Below are positions 8,257 through 17,131 of a stretch of DNA of 64,000 bases, one piece after another. The position numbers were made by a program, and so were the translations under genes. The notes beneath the pieces are model-generated. The model saw only the letters and a program-made list of their open reading frames with translations, had not been told where the DNA came from and did not search any database. The DNA is taken from NCBI GenBank assembly GCA_963747335.1, contig CAVVEV010000005.1, positions 186,001 through 250,000 on the forward strand, read 5' to 3'. The DNA comes from Prado023 sp963747335. GTDB taxonomy: Bacteria; Actinomycetota; Actinomycetes; S36-B12; CAIYMF01. Numbering within the stretch: position 1 is the stretch's first letter; each line of letters opens with the position of its first letter.

Positions 8257-9033
8257 ATGTCCGCCCGCGACGAGCTCCGCGACCCCTGGGGCTGGCTGGT
8301 GGCTGCGGTGTGCGGCGGGCTGGCGTGGGCGTTGCTGGGTGCCGGGCTCGGATCGGGGCTCGCGGCCGCCATCGGGATCCTGATCGCCACCCTCGTCCTG
8401 GCCACGAAGGTCGCCGTGGGTGCGATCCGCAGCGGGGACGGGGAGCAGGGAGCCCTGGAGCGTCCCCGCGATCGGCTCCCCACGGCCCCGCGGGGCAGCA
8501 TCCAGGCAGACCTTCTGGCGCGCTCGCACGTCGCCGTGGAGCGCCTGGAGGACCTCGTGGGGCGCCCTTCTGACCCGTGGATCGCCGCCGAGGTCCGCTC
8601 AGTCCTGACCGACAGCCGGCCGGTGGTTGACGCCATCGCCGAGATGTCCGGACGGATCACCCTGCTGGACTCGAGCATCATCGCCGCACGCCCGAACGCC
8701 CTGGCCCAGGAGATTGCAGCGCTGCAGGAGCAGTTGCGGCACACGACCGATCCTGACGTGCGTCGGCAGCAGGAGCGTGCCCTGACGGCCCTCGACGGCC
8801 AGGCGGACTCCGTGGATCGGCTGCTGCGCCGGCGTGACTCCGCACTGGCCCAGATGCAGGCCTCGGCTGTCGGACTGGAGGGCCTGGCCGCGAGGAGTGG
8901 CGAGCTCGTCGCCCTGGGCCCCGCTGGGCACGACACCGAGGAGGCGACCCGCATCGTCGAGGACCTGACGGACTCCCTGGACGCCGTGCGATCGGGCGTG
9001 GATGAGGCACGCACCATCCTGCGCGACCTCTGA
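8257..9033 (+). CDS. Membrane-anchored coiled-coil hypothetical protein
   Basis: A 258-residue protein. Two hydrophobic helices (LVAAVCGGLAWALLGAGL and IGILIATLVLATKVAVGA) at residues 13-55 are followed by a long soluble, Leu/Ala/Glu/Arg-rich region predicted as coiled coil, with repeated ALAQEIAALQEQL and TALDGQADSVDRLL type segments. It lies 24 nt after the solute-binding/VWA gene, but has its own CAGACT element 6 nt before ATG 8257, so it may also be transcribed separately. VWA proteins often work with membrane coiled-coil partners, so a shared complex is plausible. No family is recognised. Confidence 0.78.
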   Translation: MSARDELRDPWGWLVAAVCGGLAWALLGAGLGSGLAAAIGILIATLVLATKVAVGAIRSGDGEQGALERPRDRLPTAPRGSIQADLLARSHVAVERLEDLVGRPSDPWIAAEVRSVLTDSRPVVDAIAEMSGRITLLDSSIIAARPNALAQEIAALQEQLRHTTDPDVRRQQERALTALDGQADSVDRLLRRRDSALAQMQASAVGLEGLAARSGELVALGPAGHDTEEATRIVEDLTDSLDAVRSGVDEARTILRDL

Positions 9034-9086
9034 CGAGAGGGAGGCTGCGCGGCCCCTGTCCCACCGAGAGGCCGTTGTGGTGTCGG

Positions 9087-9755
9087 TCAGGCCACCGACA
9101 CCACCCGCTCGTAGGGCAGGCGAGGGCTGCGCGGGAACTGTCCGTCGGCCGCCGGGTGCCCGATGTTCACCACGAGGAACGAGCGCTGCCGGCCGTCCGG
9201 GAAGAAGTCGGCATCCACACCGGACTTGTCGAAGCCGCCCATCGGCCCGGCCGCCAACCCTGTGGCGCGCACGCCGATCAGGAAGTAGGCCGCCTGCAGG
9301 GCGCCGTTGAACGATCCGAAGGCGTGCCGTGCTGCCTCATCGGCGAACCCGTCGCGGGCGCGTGGCGCGCTCGGCAGGACCTCGGGAAGCGTGTCGTGGA
9401 AGTCCACGTCATAGCTCAGGATCGCCACCAGCGGAGCCGACTCCGCCTTCGGGCGGTTGCCCGGGCCCAGACGCGCGATCAGCCGCTGACGCGCCTCGGG
9501 GGAGCGCACGAGCGTGACGCGCATGGGCTGACCGTTCATGGCCGTGGGCGCCCACTTCACGAGCTCATGCACCGCGCGCATCTGTGCGTCGGACACGGGC
9601 TCGTCGGTGAACCGGTAGCCGGTGTGCGCCTCACGGAACAGCAGGTCCGCCGCGGCGTCGTCGAGGGCCAGCGGGGCGACGTCCGGGACAACGCCGAGGT
9701 GTGCCGTTCCGTACTGGCCGTCCTCGAGACGGTCCTGATCACGCAGGGGAGTCAT
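9087..9755 (-). CDS. Nitroreductase-family NAD(P)H oxidoreductase (RutE/HadB-like)
   Basis: A 222-residue FMN-dependent nitroreductase-fold enzyme, most like the malonic semialdehyde reductase RutE branch. Family features in order are FREAHTGYRFTDEPVSD, VKWAPTAMNGQPMRV (flavin site), SYDVDFHDTLPE, SFNGALQAAYFLIGVRATGL, and GPMGGFDKSGVDADFF. RutE reduces a toxic aldehyde from pyrimidine breakdown, but no rut genes lie nearby, so the substrate here is open. ATG 9755 follows a GGAGG ribosome site. A clear inverted repeat just upstream suggests control by a MarR-like or similar dimeric repressor. Confidence 0.87.
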   Translation of the reverse strand: MTPLRDQDRLEDGQYGTAHLGVVPDVAPLALDDAAADLLFREAHTGYRFTDEPVSDAQMRAVHELVKWAPTAMNGQPMRVTLVRSPEARQRLIARLGPGNRPKAESAPLVAILSYDVDFHDTLPEVLPSAPRARDGFADEAARHAFGSFNGALQAAYFLIGVRATGLAAGPMGGFDKSGVDADFFPDGRQRSFLVVNIGHPAADGQFPRSPRLPYERVVSVA

Positions 9756-9767
9756 GGGATCCTCCGG

Positions 9768-9795
9768 GTAGTTGGTTGAATCATCATCTAACTAC
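9768..9795. promoter_or_regulatory. Inverted-repeat operator upstream of nitroreductase
   Basis: GTAGTT (9768-9773) pairs with AACTAC (9790-9795), with an AT-rich centre including TTGAATCA. Its position 13 nt before the start codon is right for a repressor site. MarR-family sites have this size and composition. Confidence 0.4.
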
Positions 9796-9825
9796 ACAAC
9801 ATCGGATCCCGCACATCCATTCCCG

Positions 9826-12396
9826 CTACCCAGCCGCGAGCGACACCTCCTGGCAGGCCAGCGCCAGCTGGACGTCGGCCCGGCGTTCGAGCACGACCCG
9901 CCGCAGCCCCGCGGGCAGGTCGGGTGCGGCCAGCAACTGGTCCGCCGCCTCCACGCTCGCTGTGTCGATCGGGGGGAACAGCCCGCGAGCCAGGGCCAGC
10001 GCCTCCCCCGGCGATCGGCCGGTGAACAGAGCGGGAATCTGCGCGACGTAGCGCTCCCGGTAGGGGTCGAGCAGGCCGGTTGGGGTGTCCGGGTGGGCGA
10101 ACCCGGCGAGGGTGGCGGCCAGGGCCATGTTGGACAGCCCACCAGCCACCGCAGCGTCCCAGGCGACGGACTTGGCCGACGCCGTGGGCATGGCCGCCCG
10201 TGCCTGTGCGGCGAACTGCGCCCCCCGAGTCGTGGGGTCGGCGGCGAGCGCGCTGTCGATGAGCTCGGAGCCGGCCGCGCCCAGGGCCGCGCACCTGATG
10301 ACGGCAGCCCAGCGGAGCTCGTCCTCGAGGGGCATCCCCGGGATCGCAGCACGGTCCGCGAGCAGGTCACCGAGATGGGCGACGCGCCGCGGGTCGGTGA
10401 CCGACTCGATGTGCAGCCGGGCCAGGGCCAACTGCCGGTCAGAGCCGGGCTCGGCAGCCGCGAGCATCGCAGCGGTCCCCGCGCAGACCCTCAGGGCCAG
10501 ATCGGGGCGCAGCGCTGGGGCCACGAACCGGGTCCGGGCCATCAGGACCAGGCCCCGGACCGTCTCGATGATCCCCGGCCGGGGCTCGTCGGCGAGCCCT
10601 GCCAGAGCCACGTCGACGAAGTCCTGGGCCGGCATCATGAGATCTCGCACCTGCTCCCAGAGGGCGCCCCAGACCAGCGCGCGTGGCAGCGAGTCGGCCA
10701 GCGCCCCCACCCCGGCCCGCGCGGTGGCCAAGCTCGACGGGTCCAGGCGAACCTTGGCGTAGGTGAGGTCGTCGTCGTTGACCAGCAGGAGATCGGCAGC
10801 GGGAACACCCACGAGCTCGGGGATCTCGACCTCGGGCCCGGGCACGTCCACCTCAACCCGCGACGCGCGCACGAGGCGGCGCGCGTCCCCCGACCCGGTC
10901 CAGCGATACAGCCCGACCGCCACCCGATGGCCACGCAGGACCTGGGTGACGCCCACGGGCCGGGTGGCCGGCAGCTGCGCGATCCGCACGGAGGTGTACC
11001 GACCCTCGCCGTCGAGCTCGACCTGGGCCGCCAGCGTGGTCACGCCGGGCTCCTGGAGCCACACATGTGCCCATCCCGCGAGGTCCCGACCGCTGGCCGT
11101 CTCCAGCTCCGCCAGGAGGTCGGCGAGGGTCGCGTTGCCCCATGCGTGGCGCTCGAAGTAGCGGTTCACCCCGGCGAGGAAGGCGTCGTGGCCGACGTAG
11201 GCGACCAGCTGCTTGAGCACGGATGCGCCCTTGGCGTAGGTGATCCCGTCGAAGTTCTGGAAGATCGCCTCCAGGTCCACGATGTCGCTGACCACGGGAT
11301 GGGTGGAGGGCAGCTGGTCCTGCACATACGCCCATGCCTTCTGCGACAGGGCGAAGTCCGTCCACAGCTCGGTGAACCGGGTGGCCGAGGCTGCGACCCC
11401 GAAGCCTGCCCAGCTGGCGAACGACTCGTTGAGCCACAGGTCATCCCACCAGCGCATGGTGACGAGGTCCCCGAACCACATGTGCGCCATCTCGTGGCAG
11501 ATCACCATCGCCCGCGTCTCATGGGCGGCCTGCGTGACCCGGGATCGGTACAGGTAGGCGTCCTCCCGGAAGGTGACGACCCCGGGGTTCTCCATGGCGC
11601 CGAAGTTGAACTCCGGGACGAACACCTGGTCGTACTTGCCGAAGGGGTAGGGCACCACGAACTCCCGCTCGTAGTGCGCCAGCGCGGCGCGGGTCACCTC
11701 GAGGATCTCCTCGGCATCGACGTGCTCGGCCATCGAGGCCCGGGCGAACAGCCCCAGCGGATAGGTACCGTGCGGACCGACGTACTCCGAGCGCACGGTG
11801 TGGAACGGCCCGGCGCACAGGGCGGCCAAGTACGTGGGCAGGGGCGGCGTGGCGGCAAACACCCACCGCGCGACCCCCGGGTCCACCTCATCGGGCACGG
11901 GCGTCGAGCTGTTGGAGATGAGCGTCCAGGCTGCCGGAGCGATCACGTCCCAGGTGAAGGGGGCCTTGAGGTCGGGCTGCTCGAAGCAGGCGAACACCCG
12001 GCGCGCGTCTGCGGCTGCGCACTGCGTGTAGAGATAGATGGCCCCGTCAGTCGGGTCGACCGAGCGGTGCAGACCCTCCCCGGTGTTCATGTAACGGCAG
12101 CGGGCCGCGACCACGAGCACGTTCCCCGCGGCGAGGTCCGGCAGGATCAGGCGTGCTCCGTCGTAGGCACTCACATCCAGGGCCCGACCGTTGAGCTCGG
12201 CGGCCAGCACCTCGTCGGCGATCAGGTCGATCCAGGTGGACGCACCGGGCTGCGTGACGGAGAACCGGACGGTGCTGGTGGAGAGGAACGTGGCATCCGA
12301 GTCCACCGCGCGCAGGTCGAGCGCGATCACGTACGACTCGACCTCGAGGAGCTCCGCGCGAGCTGCAACCTGGGACCTGGTGATGTTCTCCGACAT
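9826..12396 (-). CDS. pepN: Aminopeptidase N (M1 family zinc metallopeptidase)
   Basis: An 856-residue aminopeptidase, the usual length for actinobacterial PepN. It removes N-terminal residues from peptides in the cytoplasm. The exopeptidase motif FGAMENPGV and the zinc motif HEMAHMWFG with the downstream Glu (WLNESFASW) are complete. The C-terminal 400 residues form the helical ERAP1-like domain. The start is ATG 12396, which has a GGGAGG ribosome site 9 nt upstream; the in-frame ATG at 12405 is too close to it. The open frame continues further upstream, but that part overlaps the divergent sigma-factor gene and is not coding. Confidence 0.95.
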   Translation of the reverse strand: MSENITRSQVAARAELLEVESYVIALDLRAVDSDATFLSTSTVRFSVTQPGASTWIDLIADEVLAAELNGRALDVSAYDGARLILPDLAAGNVLVVAARCRYMNTGEGLHRSVDPTDGAIYLYTQCAAADARRVFACFEQPDLKAPFTWDVIAPAAWTLISNSSTPVPDEVDPGVARWVFAATPPLPTYLAALCAGPFHTVRSEYVGPHGTYPLGLFARASMAEHVDAEEILEVTRAALAHYEREFVVPYPFGKYDQVFVPEFNFGAMENPGVVTFREDAYLYRSRVTQAAHETRAMVICHEMAHMWFGDLVTMRWWDDLWLNESFASWAGFGVAASATRFTELWTDFALSQKAWAYVQDQLPSTHPVVSDIVDLEAIFQNFDGITYAKGASVLKQLVAYVGHDAFLAGVNRYFERHAWGNATLADLLAELETASGRDLAGWAHVWLQEPGVTTLAAQVELDGEGRYTSVRIAQLPATRPVGVTQVLRGHRVAVGLYRWTGSGDARRLVRASRVEVDVPGPEVEIPELVGVPAADLLLVNDDDLTYAKVRLDPSSLATARAGVGALADSLPRALVWGALWEQVRDLMMPAQDFVDVALAGLADEPRPGIIETVRGLVLMARTRFVAPALRPDLALRVCAGTAAMLAAAEPGSDRQLALARLHIESVTDPRRVAHLGDLLADRAAIPGMPLEDELRWAAVIRCAALGAAGSELIDSALAADPTTRGAQFAAQARAAMPTASAKSVAWDAAVAGGLSNMALAATLAGFAHPDTPTGLLDPYRERYVAQIPALFTGRSPGEALALARGLFPPIDTASVEAADQLLAAPDLPAGLRRVVLERRADVQLALACQEVSLAAG

Positions 12397-12616
12397 GGTG
12401 GGCATCCTCCCGTCCCGACCGCTCGCGGCGCCACCGGGGAGGGGTGCACGTCCGATGACCCCGTCCACCCACGGCCAGAACGGCCCGATCGGCACGATCA
12501 GCACGATCTGCCTCCCCCCAGGTGCATCCGAATGGCCCAATTCGGCCGAAGACGTGTGTGACAGCGTCGTGACCGCCACGCCCACATCGTGAGAGAAGCC
12601 TGAGGAGGTGCCCGAG

Positions 12617-13255
12617 ATGAGCCTGATGGCACCGGTTGTGCGCATTCCTACGGGGCGCCTGCACCATGACGTGCGCATCTTTGGCACTATCGGTTCCATG
12701 CAGTCCGAGATGACCGACATGGAGGTCGCCCTCGGCTTCCGCTCCGGCCATGATGATTCGCTGGCTGAGGCGTACCGCCGGTGGTCACGACTGGTCCATG
12801 CCACCGCGATGAGGTCGACGGGCAATGCCGAGGATGCGGCCGACATCACACAGACGGTCTTCGTCAACGCGTGGCGGGGCCGTGAGACCTACCGGCCCGA
12901 GGCCGGGTCGCTTCCCGGCTGGTTGATGACCATCACCCGTCGGCGGATCGCCGATCACTGGGAGTCCAGGACCCGCGACGCCAAGGTGCGCTCGGCGGTC
13001 GAGTCGGTGGAGCCGGCGATCGACTTCGCGCCCCCGGACACCGAACGGATCGCCGCGCAGATGTTCGTCGCCGACGAGATCGAGCGGCTGGGCGATCCCG
13101 CCGGTCGGATCGTCCGGATGGCGTTCTACGAGGACCTGACCCATACCCAGATCGCCGAGCGGCTGCAGATGCCGATCGGCACCGTGAAGAGCCACATACG
13201 CAGGTCGCTGGAACGGCTGCGCGCAAGGATGGAGGTGGAAGATGTCGCACTGTGA
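12617..13255 (+). CDS. ECF-type RNA polymerase sigma factor (SigK/SigL-like)
   Basis: A 212-residue group 4 sigma factor. Region 2 (LAEAYRRWSRLVHATAMR, then DAADITQTVFVNAWRG) and region 4 (LTHTQIAERLQMPIGTVKSHIRRSLERLR) are complete. The start is ATG 12617, with AGGAGG at 12603-12608; ATG 12698 and 12710 are alternatives that give the more usual 180-residue length. The 3' end overlaps the following anti-sigma gene by 14 nt, so the pair is translationally coupled. By analogy with SigK-RskA it directs an envelope or redox stress regulon, released when the anti-sigma factor is inactivated. Confidence 0.92.
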   Translation: MSLMAPVVRIPTGRLHHDVRIFGTIGSMQSEMTDMEVALGFRSGHDDSLAEAYRRWSRLVHATAMRSTGNAEDAADITQTVFVNAWRGRETYRPEAGSLPGWLMTITRRRIADHWESRTRDAKVRSAVESVEPAIDFAPPDTERIAAQMFVADEIERLGDPAGRIVRMAFYEDLTHTQIAERLQMPIGTVKSHIRRSLERLRARMEVEDVAL

Positions 13256-14030
13256 TGAGACGACGCTGGCACTCGCTGCGCTCGGTGAGGACATCCCCGC
13301 CGACGAGGCGGCGCACCTGCACGGCTGCTCCCTGTGCACCGCGGACGTCGCCGAGCTCATCGAGGTCGTGACCCTCGGCCGTGAGGCCCCTGCGGAGCTG
13401 CCGGCCGTTCCCGACCACGTCTGGGCAGGGATCCGCCAGGAGCTGTCTCTGGCCGGCGCGCCGGCAGGGTCCGACACCGAGTCCGGAGTTCACCGCCTGC
13501 CCACGCCGAGGACCTCCCCCGCGAATGAGGGAGCTGACGTACGGGACCGCACTGTCGTCCCGTTCGAGCGCCGGCGCAGCCGGGGTCCGCTCTGGGGGAT
13601 CGCAGCGGTCGCCGCTGCAGCCGGCGCCCTCGTCGGCGGCGCCGTCGTGTGGTCGGCGGTTGAGCGCGGCGGCTCCGGAACCGGCACCTCCGAGCAGTTC
13701 GTCGCCCAAGCGGTCCTTGCGCCCCTGAGCGACACCGTGGCCTCCCCCGGCGAGGCGACCGTGCTGGACAGCGCCGATGGCAAGGTGGTGCGCGTCGATG
13801 CCAGCTCGCTTCCGGCGAACGACGGGTTCTACGAGGTCTGGCTGCTCGACGCCGACGCGACGAAGCTGGTCGCCCTGGGCGCCCTGCCCGCCGGCTCGAT
13901 CGGCACGTTCTCGCTCCCCCCCGGCCTGTCGATCGACGACTTCCCGGTCGTCGACATCTCCCTGGAGAGCTACGACGGCGACCCCAGCCACTCAAAGAAC
14001 TCCCTGATGCGCGGCGTCCTGGAGACCTGA
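13242..14030 (+). CDS. Anti-sigma factor, RskA-like with zinc-binding N-terminus
   Basis: A 262-residue membrane protein. The cytoplasmic N-domain has the ZAS zinc motif HLHGCSLC (H-x3-C-x2-C), which binds the cognate sigma factor. A linker follows, then one transmembrane helix (LWGIAAVAAAAGALVGGAVVW, near residue 125). The extracellular C-domain matches the anti-sigma-K (RskA) domain: FYEVWLLDADATKLVALGAL, then GTFSLPPGL and FPVVDISLESYDGDP. Start ATG 13242 lies inside the sigma-factor gene, so production of the two proteins is linked. The zinc cysteines suggest redox control of release. Confidence 0.92.
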   Translation: MSHCDETTLALAALGEDIPADEAAHLHGCSLCTADVAELIEVVTLGREAPAELPAVPDHVWAGIRQELSLAGAPAGSDTESGVHRLPTPRTSPANEGADVRDRTVVPFERRRSRGPLWGIAAVAAAAGALVGGAVVWSAVERGGSGTGTSEQFVAQAVLAPLSDTVASPGEATVLDSADGKVVRVDASSLPANDGFYEVWLLDADATKLVALGALPAGSIGTFSLPPGLSIDDFPVVDISLESYDGDPSHSKNSLMRGVLET

Positions 14031-14056
14031 GTCGTCCCCGGTCCTACGCTGGGCAC

Positions 14057-14773
14057 GTGACTGCTGCCCATCTCCTCGCCCCTGGTGTCTGGCGGGTACC
14101 CACCATGCGCTGGGATCTCATCAACTCGTTCCTGGTCCGCGCCGGCGACGGCTCTGTGACGCTCGTGGACACAGGGCTGAAGTCAGCGCCCGCTCGGATC
14201 CTTGCGGCCCTGGCCGAGATCGGGTCCGGCCCCAGCGATGTGACGACGATCGTCCTGACCCACGCCCACTACGACCACGCCGGCGGGGCCGCGGACCTGG
14301 CGCGTCGAACGGCCCGGGGGGTCACCCTTCACGCCGAGGATGCCGGGTACATGCGAGCCGGAGCCTCCCCACCACGGGACACCACGCAGCGCTTGGGACG
14401 CCTGGTCACCCGATCGCCGGGATTCGATCCTGCGCCGGTCTCCCGGACCATGTCCGATGGTGAGCTGCTCGACGGGAGCGCCCTGCGCGTCCACCACACG
14501 CCCGGTCACACGCCGGGTCACTGCTCCCTGCTGCACGAGCCGTCCGGGACGCTCATCACCGGCGATGCCATCTGGAACATGCGCTCCCGGCGCACGTGGC
14601 CGGTGCTGGCGTTCTGCACCAACGCGGCGCTGACGCAGGAGACTGCGGCGACGCTGGCCGACCTGGACTACACGACGGCGGCATTCACCCACGGCCCGGA
14701 CATCCAGGGCACCGGCCGGGAGGCGATCCGGGAGTTCCTGGCTCACCCGCGGACCTTCGGCCCAGGTCTGTAG
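14057..14773 (+). CDS. Metallo-beta-lactamase-fold hydrolase
   Basis: A 238-residue cytoplasmic MBL-fold enzyme. The zinc ligands are visible: THAHYDHAGG (HxHxDH), HHTPGHTPGHCSL, then TGDAIW, and a final FTHGPDI His. The fold covers glyoxalase II-like thioester hydrolases and related enzymes; the exact substrate cannot be told. It starts at GTG 14057, 6 nt after a TACGCT -10 box, so the mRNA is likely leaderless and independent of the sigma/anti-sigma pair 26 nt upstream. Confidence 0.88.
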   Translation: MTAAHLLAPGVWRVPTMRWDLINSFLVRAGDGSVTLVDTGLKSAPARILAALAEIGSGPSDVTTIVLTHAHYDHAGGAADLARRTARGVTLHAEDAGYMRAGASPPRDTTQRLGRLVTRSPGFDPAPVSRTMSDGELLDGSALRVHHTPGHTPGHCSLLHEPSGTLITGDAIWNMRSRRTWPVLAFCTNAALTQETAATLADLDYTTAAFTHGPDIQGTGREAIREFLAHPRTFGPGL

Positions 14774-14835
14774 CCGGCGGTTCGGGCCCCCGGGCGGCTC
14801 CCCGCGGACAGGATCGATCTCGTCGGAACGCAGAA

Positions 14836-14873
14836 AGGCCTGTGGCCCCGGATCGCTCCGGAGCCACAGGCCT
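14836..14873. terminator. Bidirectional hairpin between convergent genes
   Basis: An 11-bp perfect stem (14836-14846 with 14863-14873) carries an inner 5-bp stem (CCGGA/TCCGG) and a TCGC loop. On the minus strand it is followed by UUU, so it fits best as the terminator of the fasciclin gene while also facing the hydrolase gene. Confidence 0.7.
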
Positions 14874-14895
14874 CGCGTCGTGCGGTACTACTCGG

Positions 14896-15528
14896 TCACA
14901 GCTCGATCGGACGCAGCACCCGGTCGATGCCGTGGGCGATCTGCACATTGCCCTTGTTGATGTCGACCGCGCTCACGCGCGGGTTGCGGGCGTTGGCGTC
15001 ACGGTCCTTCAGGCGGATCTGCGTCCCGGACTTCTTCTCCACCACGTTGACCCGGAAGTAGCTGTCCTTCAGGGCGGGGAAGAGGAAGACGTCGTCTGCA
15101 GCCAGCGCCGCCTTGGAATCGATGGTCGCGCCGGGGACGACGTGGTACAGCAGGACCGTCTCAACCATGTCGATGCCGAGCCCAGCAACTGCATCGAAGG
15201 TCTTCTTCTCGGTGCTCGGCTTCTTGCCGGTCAGATCCTTGACAAGGGTCTGGAAGGCACGGTCATTCGGGATGAACGCGGTCAGGGCGACGTCACCGTC
15301 GGCCAGCAGCGCCACGGGCGAACCGGACTTCGCGCCGATGACGGCGAGCACGGCAGCGGTCACGATGTCGTAGTCGTTCCAGTTCTTGTCGAACTTGGCG
15401 TTACCGGCGTCCAGCGCAGCAGCGAGGGACTTGTTCCCGTCCGCAGCCGTGGCGGCGGGGGCGACGAGGGCCCCGGCGGCCAGAGCAGCGGCCGACGCGG
15501 CGGCGATTCCAGCGGCAATCTTGCGCAT
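14896..15528 (-). CDS. Secreted fasciclin (FAS1) domain protein
   Basis: A 210-residue secreted protein. A Sec signal peptide (MRKIAAGIAAASAAALAAGA, then LVAPAATAADG, cut after ATA) leads to one FAS1 domain. The FAS1 features are LTAFIPNDRAFQTLVKDLTG (H1 region), VETVLLYHVVPGATIDS (H2), then NKGNVQIAHGIDRVL near the end. FAS1 domains mediate adhesion; MPT70/MPB83 of mycobacteria are relatives. ATG 15528 has GGAG 8 nt upstream; the upstream in-frame GTG at 15579 lacks a ribosome site. Confidence 0.9.
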   Translation of the reverse strand: MRKIAAGIAAASAAALAAGALVAPAATAADGNKSLAAALDAGNAKFDKNWNDYDIVTAAVLAVIGAKSGSPVALLADGDVALTAFIPNDRAFQTLVKDLTGKKPSTEKKTFDAVAGLGIDMVETVLLYHVVPGATIDSKAALAADDVFLFPALKDSYFRVNVVEKKSGTQIRLKDRDANARNPRVSAVDINKGNVQIAHGIDRVLRPIEL

Positions 15529-15666
15529 GATGATCTCCTGAATTGGGGAGTGGGCCCGACCGTTTCGAGCGCTCACCACCTACTTCGCCCAGAAGCTCGC
15601 GAACGGATGCACAAGTTCAGCAGAATCTTTGCGCAACTTCCCAGGATCCCTGCCAGCCGCCCGGAA

Positions 15667-17040
15667 TCACCCGATCCACACCGACTTGATGTTGGTGAAC
15701 TCCCGGATCCCGTGGCCGCTGAGCTCCCGGCCATAGCCCGATCGCTTGGTCCCGCCGAACGGCATGTCGTTGTAGGAGATCGTCATCCCGTTGATGGTGA
15801 CGACCCCTGCGTCCAGGTCGCGGATGAACCGTGCCTGCTCGTCGGGATCGGTCGTCCAGGCATTGGAGCCCAGCCCGTAGTTGGTGCCATTGCCCAGCTC
15901 GATCGCCTCGTCGATCGAGTCCACGCGGTAGAGCCCCGCGACCGGGCCGAACACCTCCTCGGCGTACATGGCCATGTCCGGGGTCATGTCGGCGACCACC
16001 GTCGGCTCGTAGAACCAGCCCGGGCCGTCCACCGCCCGGCCACCGCACAGGATGGACGCGCCCTTGGCCCGCGCATCCTCGACCATCACCTCGACATCCG
16101 TCCGCCCCGACGCCGTCGCCAACGGGCCGATGTCGGTCGCGTCGTCCATCGGGTCGCCGACCACCAGCGCCGCCATCCGCGCGACGAACGCCTGCGCGAA
16201 CTGGTCGTAGACAACGGTGTGCACGATGAAGCGCTTGGCCGCGATGCAGGACTGACCGTTGTTCTGGCATCGCGCGGTCACGGCCACCTCCGCGGCCCGC
16301 TCCACATCGGCCGAGGGCATCACGATGAACGGATCCGAGCCGCCGAGCTCCAGGACGGTCTTCTTGATCTCGTCCCCACAGATGGCCGCCACGGACTGCC
16401 CCGCCGCCTCGGAGCCGGTGAGGGTGGCTGCGCGCACGCGCGGATCCCGCAGGACAGCCTCAACGTCACGGGCACCGATCAGCAGGGTGGTGAAGCACCC
16501 CTGCGGGAACCCCGCGCGCCGGTAGAGGTCCTCGAGGAAGAGCGCGCACTGGGGCACGTTGGAGGCGTGCTTGAGCAGCCCGACGTTGCCGGCCATGAGC
16601 GCAGGTGCGGCGAACCGGACGACCTGCCACAGCGGGAAGTTCCACGGCATCACGGCCAGGACGACACCCAGGGGGGCGTAGCGCGCGTAGGCCTGCGAGG
16701 CCCCGACCGCGCCCGCGTCGACCGGCTCGTCGGACAGCAGTCGCTCGGCGTTGTCGGCGTACCAGCGCATCCCCTTCACGCACTTGGCGGCCTCCGCACG
16801 GGCGGACTTCAGCGTCTTGCCCATCTCGAGGGTCATGATCCGGGCGATCGCCTCGTTGTCCTCATCGAGCAGGTCGGCGGCCCGGTGCATGAGTCCGGAG
16901 CGCTCGGCGAAGGAGGTCGTGCGCCAGGTCTGGAAGGTGGCGTGGGCGGTGGTGATGGCGGCCTGGACCTCGGCGCTGGAGTGCGCCTCGAAGGTCTTCA
17001 GGGTCTCGCCGGTTGCGGGGTTCTGGGTTTCGATGGCCAT
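15667..17040 (-). CDS. gabD: NAD(P)-dependent succinate-semialdehyde dehydrogenase-like aldehyde dehydrogenase
   Basis: A 457-residue aldehyde dehydrogenase, matching the length of actinobacterial GabD1. It oxidises an aldehyde, most likely succinate semialdehyde, to the acid. The Glu motif (LELGGSDPFIV) and nucleophile motif (QNNGQSC) are complete, and the C-terminal motif PFGGTKRSGYGRELS is typical. MPWNFPLWQV near residue 130 is the usual cofactor-site segment. Start ATG 17040 follows CACGAT by 6 nt and has no Shine-Dalgarno; the longer open frame to 17220 lacks family sequence. Substrate assignment is by family resemblance only. Confidence 0.88.
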   Translation of the reverse strand: MAIETQNPATGETLKTFEAHSSAEVQAAITTAHATFQTWRTTSFAERSGLMHRAADLLDEDNEAIARIMTLEMGKTLKSARAEAAKCVKGMRWYADNAERLLSDEPVDAGAVGASQAYARYAPLGVVLAVMPWNFPLWQVVRFAAPALMAGNVGLLKHASNVPQCALFLEDLYRRAGFPQGCFTTLLIGARDVEAVLRDPRVRAATLTGSEAAGQSVAAICGDEIKKTVLELGGSDPFIVMPSADVERAAEVAVTARCQNNGQSCIAAKRFIVHTVVYDQFAQAFVARMAALVVGDPMDDATDIGPLATASGRTDVEVMVEDARAKGASILCGGRAVDGPGWFYEPTVVADMTPDMAMYAEEVFGPVAGLYRVDSIDEAIELGNGTNYGLGSNAWTTDPDEQARFIRDLDAGVVTINGMTISYNDMPFGGTKRSGYGRELSGHGIREFTNIKSVWIG

Positions 17041-17131
17041 GGCGCAATCGTGGCATCCCGCCCCCGGGTCGCGCTGGTCGGCCGGGCTCCGCGGAGCGCC
17101 TGCCCACTCGGCGAGAACGCCGTGACGACGC

